Positions 1-7,131 of a DNA stretch of 10,518 nucleotides are shown here, in pieces. Each line of letters opens with the position of its first letter. Within the stretch, counting starts at the first letter, position 1. The stretch covers positions 1 through 10,518 of the forward strand of contig JAJRVC010000237.1 in NCBI GenBank assembly GCA_024277475.1, read 5' to 3'. The position numbers were made by a program, and so were the translations under genes. Below the pieces are notes generated by a model that saw only the letters and a list, made by a program, of their open reading frames with translations, was not told the origin of the DNA and did not search any database. The stretch comes from Deltaproteobacteria bacterium. Lineage in GTDB: Bacteria > Desulfobacterota > Desulfobacteria > Desulfobacterales > JAFDCJ01.

Positions 1-57
1 GGAGAAGATCAGGACAGATTGGTAAATGAATATCTGAGGAAGGTGGAGGCAGGATGA
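1..57 (+). CDS. atpF: ATP synthase Fo subunit b, C-terminal end only
   Basis: Only the last 18 codons and a TGA stop are inside the window; the translated tail ends in YLRKVEAG. The tail has no diagnostic motif. The identity is inferred from position: it stops inside the ATG of atpH (ATGA overlap at 54-57), the usual arrangement of subunit b before delta in bacterial atp operons. Subunit b is the membrane-anchored coiled-coil stator stalk whose C-terminal end binds the delta subunit made by the next gene. The ATGA overlap suggests translational coupling of the two genes. A second b' copy upstream cannot be judged from here. Confidence 0.7.
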   Translation, partial: GEDQDRLVNEYLRKVEAG

Positions 58-605
58 AAAATTTGGCGATTGCACGGCGTTACGCCAAAGCACTATTGCT
101 GATCGGTAAAGAAGACGGTCAAACCGAAATTTACCGCAAAGAGCTCGCAGAGTTTAGTGAATGGATTGGAAGGTAAAAATTGCTTGAACAGGCTATCAAC
201 AATCCCCTTTACAATGCCACCGGGCGCAAAAAGGTTTTAGAAACCATTGTCGGAAAGGTTGCTCTTTCCGCGATTATGAAATCTTTTTTAATCCTTTTAT
301 TTGAGAAAGGGCGCTTTGTTTATCTGAGCAGTATCAATGATTTATATCAAAAACTCGCTGATGAGTTAAAAGGCATTGCACGGGCCAGTCTGGTTTCGGC
401 CACCGAACTTTCATCTGAAACCATTGAAAAAATTCGTAAAACTCTGTCGGATAAGACAGATAGAGATATCATTCTGGAAGTTGAACAGGATCCGAGCCTT
501 ATCGGCGGGATTGTTACTCGAATCGGCGATCTTGTTCTGGATGGGAGTATCAAAACACAATTACTCAATATGAGAGAATCATTAAAAAAGGGTGAAGGTG
601 TGTAA
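54..605 (+). CDS. atpH: ATP synthase F1 delta subunit, interrupted by an in-frame TAA
   Basis: The delta (OSCP) subunit joins the b stalk to the top of the alpha3beta3 head, as part of the stator. The ATG at 54 opens a typical delta N-terminus ([15 protein letters not shown]). The frame runs to a TAA at 174-176 (codon 41) and continues in the same frame as [11 protein letters not shown], a typical family segment, to the true stop at 603-605. Counted across the stop, the frame spans 183 codon positions, normal for delta. The C-terminus ([16 protein letters not shown]) is also typical. The interruption is therefore a stop within one otherwise intact gene, not a large deletion or simple frameshift. 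A TTG at 180 preceded by GGAAGG could restart translation and give a 141-residue product lacking the first two helices of the alpha-binding domain. A sequencing or assembly error is equally possible. The gene overlaps atpF by four bases and its stop overlaps the atpA start by one. Confidence 0.85.
168..182 (+). promoter_or_regulatory. Shine-Dalgarno-like GGAAGG and TTG restart site inside atpH
   Basis: GGAAGG (168-173) is followed by the in-frame stop and one more codon (six bases in all) and then by TTG at 180. This is normal spacing for a ribosome binding site, and it falls exactly where translation of the first atpH segment ends. It could support termination-reinitiation and a split delta subunit. 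It could also be chance, since the same bases encode Gly-Arg in the conserved reading frame. Confidence 0.35.
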
Positions 606-2122
606 TGGAACTAAGAGCAGAAGAAATCAGTCAAATTATTAAAGAGCAGATTACGGATTATGACAAGAAAATTGAATTGAGTGAAACCGGTGTTGTTTTG
701 TCTGTCGGAGACGGCATTGCCCGAATGTATGGCCTGGAAAAGGCCATGGCAAATGAACTTGTTGAATTTTCCGGCGGCATCCTGGGGCTGGTACTGAACC
801 TTGAAGAGGACAATGTGGGTGTCGCCGTTATGGGTGAGGATATCCACATCAAGGAAGGCGATATCGTCAAACGAACCGGCCATATTGCTGAAGTTCCGGT
901 GGGTGAAGCGGTTCTCGGTCGGGTTGTCTCCACAGTCGGAGAACCTTTGGATGGAAAGGGCCCAATTGATGCCAAGGAGTTCCGCCGGGTAGAAATGGTC
1001 GCTCCGGGTGTAATTGATCGCAAGGGTGTTCATGAGCCCTGTTATACGGGTCTCAAGGCTATTGATGCCATGACACCTGTGGGACGCGGACAGCGGGAAC
1101 TGATTATCGGTGATCGGCAGATCGGTAAAACCGCAGTTGCCGTTGATGCCATTTTGGCCCAGAAAGATACAGAGGTTTTCTGTATTTATGTGGCATGCGG
1201 GCAGAAACAATCGACAGTGGCCCAAGTCCACGCAGTGTTGGAAAAGCACGGGGCCATGGAATATACAACCATCGTGTCCGCTTGTGCCAGTGATCCGGCC
1301 ACCCTGCAGTTTATTGCACCTTATGCCGGCTGTGCCATGGGAGAATATTTCCGGGATAGGGGCCAGCACGCCCTTATTATCTATGACGATCTTTCAAAAC
1401 AGGCGGCTGCTTACCGACAGGTCTCACTTCTGCTGAGACGCCCCCCCGGGCGTGAAGCCTACCCCGGAGATATTTTCTATAACCATTCACGCCTTCTTGA
1501 ACGGGCGGCAAAGATGAATGATGAGCTCGGTGCCGGGTCCCTTACAGCCCTTCCCATCATTGAAACCCAGGCAGGTGACGTCTCCGCCTTTATCCCGACA
1601 AATGTTATTTCCATTACTGATGGCCAGATTTATCTGGAGCCTTCCCTGTTTTTCGCCGGTGTCAGGCCGTCTATCAATGTCGGGCTGTCGGTTTCCCGGG
1701 TCGGCGGAGCGGCCCAGGTGAAAGCCATGAAACAGGTAGCGGGCACCTTGCGCCTGGATCTGGCACAATTTCGTGAACTGGAAGCATTCGCTGCCTTTGG
1801 CAGTGACCTGGATGCGGCAACCCGAAGGCAGTTGACTCGTGGGGCCAGGCTGGTTGAAATCCTCAAACAACCGCAATTTAAGCCTCTGCCCATGGAAAAA
1901 CAGGTCACGATCCTTTACGCAGGTACCAAGGGGTACCTTGATGAGTATCCTGTTGATGTCCTGGAAAAATACGAGGCAGGGCTTTACGTATTCATCGAAG
2001 ACAGGTATCCGCATATTTTTTCCGAACTGAGGGAAAAAGAAGAAATTTCAGACGATCTGGACAAAATAATGGCTGAAGCCATGAAGGCTTACGGTGAAGA
2101 ATTTAGGGATACAATCAAATAG
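605..2122 (+). CDS. atpA: ATP synthase F1 alpha subunit
   Basis: This is the non-catalytic nucleotide-binding subunit of the alpha3beta3 hexamer. The 505 residues have the full family layout: an N-terminal beta barrel (about 25-95), the nucleotide-binding domain with Walker A GDRQIGKT at 169-176, the [11 protein letters not shown]alker B region, the [12 protein letters not shown] loop, and [10 protein letters not shown] containing the arginine finger (R365). A C-terminal helical domain follows. Compared with E. coli alpha there is a gap of about 11 residues before [12 protein letters not shown], which explains the shorter length and the lower number of the arginine finger. The ATG shares one base with the atpH stop (TAATG) and has purine-rich GGGTGAAGG upstream. 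Position 173 of the P-loop is Ile where E. coli has Thr; the glycine, lysine and threonine that matter most are kept. Confidence 0.98.
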   Translation: MELRAEEISQIIKEQITDYDKKIELSETGVVLSVGDGIARMYGLEKAMANELVEFSGGILGLVLNLEEDNVGVAVMGEDIHIKEGDIVKRTGHIAEVPVGEAVLGRVVSTVGEPLDGKGPIDAKEFRRVEMVAPGVIDRKGVHEPCYTGLKAIDAMTPVGRGQRELIIGDRQIGKTAVAVDAILAQKDTEVFCIYVACGQKQSTVAQVHAVLEKHGAMEYTTIVSACASDPATLQFIAPYAGCAMGEYFRDRGQHALIIYDDLSKQAAAYRQVSLLLRRPPGREAYPGDIFYNHSRLLERAAKMNDELGAGSLTALPIIETQAGDVSAFIPTNVISITDGQIYLEPSLFFAGVRPSINVGLSVSRVGGAAQVKAMKQVAGTLRLDLAQFRELEAFAAFGSDLDAATRRQLTRGARLVEILKQPQFKPLPMEKQVTILYAGTKGYLDEYPVDVLEKYEAGLYVFIEDRYPHIFSELREKEEISDDLDKIMAEAMKAYGEEFRDTIK

Positions 2123-2134
2123 AACGAGGTACGT

Positions 2135-2162
2135 GTTGCGGGTTGTGGGTTACGGATTGCGA
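2135..2162 (+). repeat. Degenerate heptanucleotide tandem repeat, unit GTTRYGG
   Basis: Four adjacent 7-base units lie in the atpA-atpG gap. The first three are GTTGCGG, GTTGTGG and GTTACGG, and the fourth differs more. The gap (2123-2241) is otherwise A/T-rich and has no gene or obvious terminator. It ends in the atpG ribosome binding site GAAGG at 2229-2233. Similar units on the other strand occur behind atpG and behind zapA. Confidence 0.75.
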
Positions 2163-2241
2163 GAGGGTTTAGAATGTCAGGGTAAATTTTAGATTAAATA
2201 GACTGTATTAAAACGATTTCAACGATCAGAAGGTTGAGTTT

Positions 2242-3123
2242 ATGGCAAGTCTAAAAGATGTCCAGAACAAAATTGCTGCGGTTAAGAAGACAAAGCAGAT
2301 CACCAAGGCCATGAATATGGTGGCGACCTCAAGATTACGAGGCGCCCAGACAAATATGGAAAATTTTCGCCCCTATGCCGGTAAATTTGCTGAGGTGTTG
2401 GGGAGTCTGGCCCAGAAAGCCGGTGAGGAAGCCAGTCCTTTGCTGGTGCCCCGTGAGGAACCAGAGAAACTTCATGTGGTCTTATGTACTTCGGACCGGG
2501 GATTGTGTGGCGGCTTCAATGTCAATTTGATTGAAAAGGCTGATTCCTTCATAAAGGATAAATCCGGTGCTGGTATTGAGGTATCTTTTACCAGTTTTGG
2601 GAAGAAGGGCCGAGACTGGTGCCGGAAAAAGGAAATACCTATAGTGGACGAACATATCGGTGTGGTCGGAACTGGTTTTGGGTTCAATGTGGCTGCAAAT
2701 GCAGGACGCAAGCTGGTGGAGGGATACCTCAACGGAGACTATGACGAAGTCTATGTCATCTATTCCGAATTTTTAAGCATGGGCAGGCAGGTTCCCACCC
2801 TAAAACAGCTGCTGCCGATACCACCGATTGAAATTGCTGAAGCTGAAGATGAAGGTTACCTGGCTGAACACATTTGCGAACCATCAGTCGACAGCCTTTT
2901 AGAGGAGTTGCTTCCGAAAAGTGTTCATGTGACGCTGCACAGTTCACTGCTGGAAACTTCCACCAGCGAACATGCCGCCCGGATGGCTGCCATGGACAAT
3001 GCAACCAGGGCATGTAATGATTTGATCGATAATTTAACGCAGGCATATAACAAGGCCAGACAAGCATCCATTACCGCAGAACTGATGGACATCGTCGGCG
3101 GTGCCGAAGCGCTTAGAGGTTAA
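2242..3123 (+). CDS. atpG: ATP synthase F1 gamma subunit
   Basis: Gamma is the central shaft that rotates inside the alpha3beta3 head and couples proton or sodium flow to catalysis. The 293-residue product has the two conserved terminal helices of the shaft. The N-terminal helix contains KDVQNKIAAVKKTKQITKAM and MVATSRLRGAQ; the C-terminal helix contains ARMAAMDNATRACNDLI and ends with ITAELMDIVGGAEAL. The middle Rossmann-like globular part contains the typical SDRGLCGGFN segment. Length is normal. The ATG is preceded by GAAGG eight bases upstream. Gaps of about 119 bases before and 111 bases after the gene are long for an atp operon, and both contain period-7 repeats. Confidence 0.98.
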   Translation: MASLKDVQNKIAAVKKTKQITKAMNMVATSRLRGAQTNMENFRPYAGKFAEVLGSLAQKAGEEASPLLVPREEPEKLHVVLCTSDRGLCGGFNVNLIEKADSFIKDKSGAGIEVSFTSFGKKGRDWCRKKEIPIVDEHIGVVGTGFGFNVAANAGRKLVEGYLNGDYDEVYVIYSEFLSMGRQVPTLKQLLPIPPIEIAEAEDEGYLAEHICEPSVDSLLEELLPKSVHVTLHSSLLETSTSEHAARMAAMDNATRACNDLIDNLTQAYNKARQASITAELMDIVGGAEALRG

Positions 3124-3126
3124 AAA

Positions 3127-4653
<1,527 letters not shown>

Positions 4654-4668
4654 ATAAGAGGTGTAAAC

Positions 4669-5082
4669 ATGGCTGGAAATGTTAAATTAGAAATTGTTAC
4701 ACCCGACAAGGCGGTTGTAAGTGAAGAGGTAAAGATCGTCATGGCGCCGGGGTCACTTGGTGAATTCGGCGTACTCACTGGCCACACTCCTTTTCTGACC
4801 ACGCTTAGAAACGGAATTATTCGTTATACCGACGTACAGGGAACTGAGCGGTATGTCTTTGTCAACGGCGGATTTGCCGAAGCGCTGCCGAACAAAGTGA
4901 CGGTTTTGGCGGAATCGTCTGAAAGGAGAAAAGATATCGACTTGGATCGTGCCAAAGCAGCCCGGGGACGGGCTGAAAAACGGCTTGAAGAAATCCGCGC
5001 CAGGGAAGATATCGATGCTGACCGTGCAAAAGCGGCCCTTGAACGAGCTGTAGTACGGATTAATCTCGCCGAACATCGGTGA
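4669..5082 (+). CDS. atpC: ATP synthase F1 epsilon subunit
   Basis: Epsilon sits at the foot of the gamma shaft, and its C-terminal helices can inhibit ATP hydrolysis. The 137 residues start with the beta sandwich (LEIVTPDKAVVSEEV, then MAPGSLGEFGVLTGHTPFL, then VFVNGGFAEALPNKVTVLAE). They end with a helical hairpin of two similar helices, each beginning DID-DRAKAA (with one variable residue). That internal similarity is common in epsilon subunits with a complete C-terminal domain. The gene follows atpD after 15 bases, with AGAGGTG as ribosome binding site. It is the last gene of the operon; a hairpin with a T tract lies about 70 bases downstream. Confidence 0.97.
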   Translation: MAGNVKLEIVTPDKAVVSEEVKIVMAPGSLGEFGVLTGHTPFLTTLRNGIIRYTDVQGTERYVFVNGGFAEALPNKVTVLAESSERRKDIDLDRAKAARGRAEKRLEEIRAREDIDADRAKAALERAVVRINLAEHR

Positions 5083-5121
5083 TAATATCTGATATTTTTT
5101 CTGGAAAACTTATTTTTCGCG

Positions 5122-5149
5122 TTTACACCAAAAGGGGATAAGGTATAAT
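5122..5149 (+). promoter_or_regulatory. Sigma70-type promoter upstream of the glmU-like gene
   Basis: TTTACA (5122-5127) and a perfect TATAAT (5144-5149) are separated by 16 bases. Transcription would begin near 5155-5157, giving a leader of about 75 bases before the ATG at 5232. The predicted start falls inside the 5' arm of the terminator hairpin at 5153-5183. Confidence 0.6.
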
Positions 5150-5152
5150 ATA

Positions 5153-5183
5153 GGGTGAGCCAACTTGTTGGTTTGCCCTTTTT
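5153..5183 (+). terminator. Rho-independent terminator of the atp operon
   Basis: GGGTGAGCCAAC (5153-5164) and GTTGGTTTGCCC (5167-5178) can form a 12-pair stem including G-U pairs (the innermost pair would open to give a CTTG loop). Five T residues follow at once (5179-5183). It lies about 70 bases past the atpC stop. RNA from the overlapping promoter would lack the base of the stem, so the structure more likely ends the atp transcript than attenuates the next gene. Confidence 0.75.
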
Positions 5184-5231
5184 CATGTATCGGGAAATTT
5201 TTTAGTCAAAAAGAAAAAATAGGTAAAATCG

Positions 5232-5987
5232 ATGAGAAAAAATATCGCTGTTGTTATCCTCGCCGCCGGCCTGGGAACCCGCATGAAATCGGGTAAGGCC
5301 AAGGTGCTCCATGAAGTTGCTGAGAGGCCCATGATTCTCTATGTAGTCGAGGCTGCCCGAAGAGCGGTCGGTGAGGATGTTATCGTGGTGGTTGGCAACC
5401 AGGCGCAAAAAGTACGGGAAATTATATCCGAAACTGCTCAATTGCATTTTGCCTATCAGGAGAAGCAGCTGGGGACGGCGCATGCAGTATTGTGTGCTTT
5501 ACCTCGCATCCCAGATCGTTGCGATGAAGTCGTTATCCTGTGTGGCGACGTGCCGCTTATTTCAGCTGAAACCATAACAGGGCTTGTCGAGGATCATTTG
5601 GCATGTTCTCGCGATATTTCTCTTTTAGCAGTGGAGTTGAAAAATCCCTATGGATATGGTCGGGTTCTGCTGGGTGATAATGGGCAAGCATATGGAATAA
5701 TTGAAGAAGCAGACGCTACCGCCGAGCAGAGAAAAATAAAACTGATTAATGCCGGTATTTACTGTATTAATAAACAGTTTTTACAGACAGCACTCCCTAA
5801 AATTCAATCTAACAACGCTCAGGAAGAATTGTATCTGACCGATATCATGGCCATAGGGTATCAGGAGAAAAGGAAAATGGGTGTTATGGTCGCTACCGAT
5901 TATTTGCAGATATTGGGTGTCAACAACTGTCAGGATTTGGAAGAAGTGGACAAAATCATGAAAATGCGGATGCGGAATATCCCTTGA
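5232..5987 (+). CDS. glmU: Single-domain GlmU-type UDP-GlcNAc pyrophosphorylase
   Basis: The product (251 residues) matches the N-terminal uridyltransferase domain of GlmU, which makes UDP-GlcNAc from GlcNAc-1-phosphate and UTP for peptidoglycan and LPS. Visible family residues are the signature LAAGLGTRMKSGKAKVLHEV (GLGTRM at 13-18, K24), Q76 with G81-T82, the metal-binding D106 in CGDVPL, the IIEEAD and NAGIY segments, YLTDI, and N231 in GVNN, which corresponds to the metal ligand N227 of the E. coli enzyme. The protein ends right after the linker where bifunctional GlmU (about 456 residues) would begin its left-handed beta-helix acetyltransferase domain. No remnant of that domain follows in the next 54 bases, so it seems a natural short form. 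The cell would need another source of the GlcN-1-phosphate acetyltransferase. A sugar nucleotidyltransferase of different specificity cannot be excluded. The ribosome binding site is weak (AGGT). Confidence 0.85.
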   Translation: MRKNIAVVILAAGLGTRMKSGKAKVLHEVAERPMILYVVEAARRAVGEDVIVVVGNQAQKVREIISETAQLHFAYQEKQLGTAHAVLCALPRIPDRCDEVVILCGDVPLISAETITGLVEDHLACSRDISLLAVELKNPYGYGRVLLGDNGQAYGIIEEADATAEQRKIKLINAGIYCINKQFLQTALPKIQSNNAQEELYLTDIMAIGYQEKRKMGVMVATDYLQILGVNNCQDLEEVDKIMKMRMRNIP

Positions 5988-6013
5988 CTTTTTGATATAT
6001 TACAGACTATATT
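5984..6013 (+). promoter_or_regulatory. Candidate sigma70 promoter for zapB-zapA
   Basis: TTGACT (5984-5989) and TATATT (6008-6013) are separated by 18 bases; each differs from consensus at one base. The -35 element overlaps the stop codon of the glmU-like gene. A start near 6020 would leave a leader of about 20 bases before the GTG at 6042. It could also feed transcription toward ssrS. Confidence 0.5.
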
Positions 6014-6041
6014 TAACTAAAATTATAATGAGGTAAGCAAA

Positions 6042-6281
6042 GTGGAAAATGATTTCATTTTAGAACAGTTTGGAGAGATAGAAAATAAAGTTGAAAAGTT
6101 AATTGAAAATTGTAAAGCCCAAGCGATAGCCAATTCAGAACTCAAGAATAAATTAAAAAGCTTAGAGGAGGAGATTCAAGGTAAGGTTGAGGCGGAAAAA
6201 AATTACGCCGAGGAAAAGGCCTTGGTCCGATCAAAAATCGACGGTTTGCTGGCCAGACTTGATGATATTTCAGATTCATAA
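6042..6281 (+). CDS. zapB: ZapB-like cell division coiled-coil protein
   Basis: The 79-residue product is almost entirely predicted coiled coil, rich in Glu, Lys and Leu. It resembles ZapB in size (E. coli 81 residues) and in layout: an FGEIENKVEKLIE start, an LKNKLKSLEEEI core, and an IDGLLARLDD end comparable to the LQALLGRME end of E. coli ZapB. ZapB links ZapA and the Z-ring to the chromosome terminus in E. coli and is cytoplasmic. Translation probably begins at GTG (6042), which has GAGG about nine bases upstream; no ATG fits the frame at the front. Its place directly before zapA supports the call. Such short coiled coils have low sequence information, so the name rests partly on context. 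Confidence 0.75.
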   Translation: MENDFILEQFGEIENKVEKLIENCKAQAIANSELKNKLKSLEEEIQGKVEAEKNYAEEKALVRSKIDGLLARLDDISDS

Positions 6282-6330
6282 TGCATAGGCCGGTAAGGTA
6301 TAGGACAGGAAAAGTATAATTCAATAGCTA

Positions 6331-6624
6331 ATGGAACAGATTATAACCATAGAGCTTTTTGGACAACCGCATACGTTTAAAGCTGACTCGGATGTTACCA
6401 GAGCAAAGGAGGTTGCTGATCTTTTGATCAAGGAAGTCGCTCGGGTTGAAAGTCAGCAAATTGATCCATCATTAAATATTTCGAGACAAAAAATTTTAAT
6501 ATTAGCTGCCCTGAATATCGCCAATGAACATATGGAATTGAAAAGGAATCATTCTAAATTGTTGCATGATGTTTCACAGCGGACAACGAAATTGATTGGT
6601 ACATTGGATGACAGCGTGCAGTGA
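6331..6624 (+). CDS. zapA: Cell division protein ZapA
   Basis: ZapA is a small cytoplasmic protein that binds and cross-links FtsZ filaments at the division site. The 97 residues show the family layout: an N-terminal strand and loop (ITIELFGQPHTFKAD), a helix with AKEVADLLIKEVARVE, the KILILAALNIANEHMEL helix (the most conserved part of ZapA) and a C-terminal coiled-coil tail. The start at 6331 has no good ribosome binding site at normal distance; the nearest AGGA is about 20 bases away, so expression may depend on zapB translation 49 bases upstream. The gene is followed by a 507-base gap that holds the 6S RNA gene, the same zapA-ssrS neighbourhood known from gammaproteobacteria. Confidence 0.93.
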   Translation: MEQIITIELFGQPHTFKADSDVTRAKEVADLLIKEVARVESQQIDPSLNISRQKILILAALNIANEHMELKRNHSKLLHDVSQRTTKLIGTLDDSVQ

Positions 6625-6666
6625 ATGGTAACACTTTTTTATTGAAATCGGACATATGCGATTCGT

Positions 6667-6701
6667 TAATAACCCATAACACTTTTCCTTTAACCTATAC
6701 C
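6667..6701 (-). repeat. Heptanucleotide-periodic repeat behind zapA
   Basis: On the - strand five in-phase 7-base steps can be read, including GTTAAAG, GTTATGG and GTTATTA. The 15 bases at 6667-6681 are identical to 3190-3204 behind atpG, so this looks like a second member of the same repeat class. It lies in the part of the zapA-ssrS gap (6625-6780) that holds no gene. Confidence 0.6.
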
Positions 6702-6759
6702 GACTTAATTGGTCCGACTATTTCAGTGGTTTTTCCGGGATAAATACTATAGGTAAAGG
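6687..6759. repeat. Inverted repeat upstream of 6S RNA
   Basis: CCTTTAACCTATA (6687-6699) is complementary to TATAGGTAAAGG (6748-6759) apart from one unpaired A, giving 12 pairs around a 48-base spacer. It ends about 25-30 bases before the likely 5' end of 6S RNA. It may be a regulatory structure of the ssrS promoter region or leader, or simply two heptamer-type repeats in opposite orientation. Confidence 0.5.
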
Positions 6760-6783
6760 TTATTTTTTACGTTACAGAAAATA

Positions 6784-6970
6784 TTGTTGCCCCTGCCATG
6801 CTCGTGATTGGAAGACATTCTTTGACCCAACAGCAATTATACCGGGAACCTTCCCTGGTTTCGGTGTGCATGTTCTGTTCGTTCAGAAAAGCCTAAAGAA
6901 GCTAAACGGTGCCCACTTTGAACCCCAGGTTCAAAGACCTGACAACACGGCATTGTGGCGGGGGTTCCCC
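6784..6970 (+). ncRNA. ssrS: 6S RNA
   Basis: 6S RNA mimics an open promoter and binds the housekeeping RNA polymerase holoenzyme, lowering transcription in stationary phase. The segment lines up with E. coli 6S RNA in order: GTGCATGTTCTG with a TTCGTT loop and CAGAAAAGCC (6867-6893), with apical pairing of 6873-6877 with 6884-6888; then a perfect 9-pair hairpin CTTTGAACC-CCA-GGTTCAAAG (6916-6936), equivalent to the CCTTGAACC hairpin of E. coli. The closing stem is formed by CCCCTGCCATG (6790-6800) and 6954-6964, 11 pairs including G-U pairs. The length of about 185 bases is normal. The ends are set from the closing stem and may be off by some 10 bases. The location after zapA is the conserved one. 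I found no convincing promoter just in front, so it may be processed from a zapB-zapA transcript. Confidence 0.9.
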
Positions 6971-6975
6971 CTTTT
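6960..6975 (+). terminator. Possible terminator at the 3' end of 6S RNA
   Basis: Five G (6960-6964), TT, five C (6967-6971) and four T (6972-6975) can form a short G/C hairpin (GGGG-GTTC-CCCC) followed by T residues. The same G residues close the long-range 6S stem, so the two structures compete. The T tract is short, so this is tentative. Confidence 0.35.
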
Positions 6976-7082
6976 CCGGATACCATCGGACGGCTGAATC
7001 CACTTAGCTGTGTTACCCTCATAGTTAGCCCATAAATACCTTACCCCCTGATTAGCGCATTATTGACTGACAAAAGCAAATT

Positions 7083-7118
7083 GGTGATCAAGGCTGTTAC
7101 TTTTAATCTTTGATGACC
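7083..7118 (+). promoter_or_regulatory. Hairpin in the rny leader, next to its ribosome binding site
   Basis: GGTGATCAAGG (7083-7093) pairs with CTTTGATGACC (7108-7118) in 10 of 11 positions, with one G-G mismatch and one G-U pair, around a 14-base loop. The strong Shine-Dalgarno stretch GGGGAGAG begins at the next base (7119). The structure could affect translation or stability of rny mRNA; no function is shown by the sequence alone. Confidence 0.45.
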
Positions 7119-7131
7119 GGGGAGAGATATA

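Noticed and set aside
174..176. TAA as a recoded sense codon
   Set aside because: TAA is the normal stop of atpG, atpD, rny and tyrS in this window, and selenocysteine or pyrrolysine recoding uses TGA or TAG.
611..1369. Long open frame of 252 codons on the - strand opposite atpA
   Set aside because: It lies wholly inside the clear atpA gene, has no recognisable motif or ribosome binding site, and its openness follows from atpA codon use.
5084..5100. Small hairpin AATATC/GATATT with T run right after atpC
   Set aside because: The stem is almost all A/T pairs and too weak for a terminator; the 12-pair hairpin at 5153-5183 is a far better candidate.
6024..6029. Perfect TATAAT before zapB
   Set aside because: There is no -35 element at suitable distance, and a start from it would fall at the GTG start codon; the site overlaps the ribosome binding region. 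The upstream TTGACT/TATATT pair is better.
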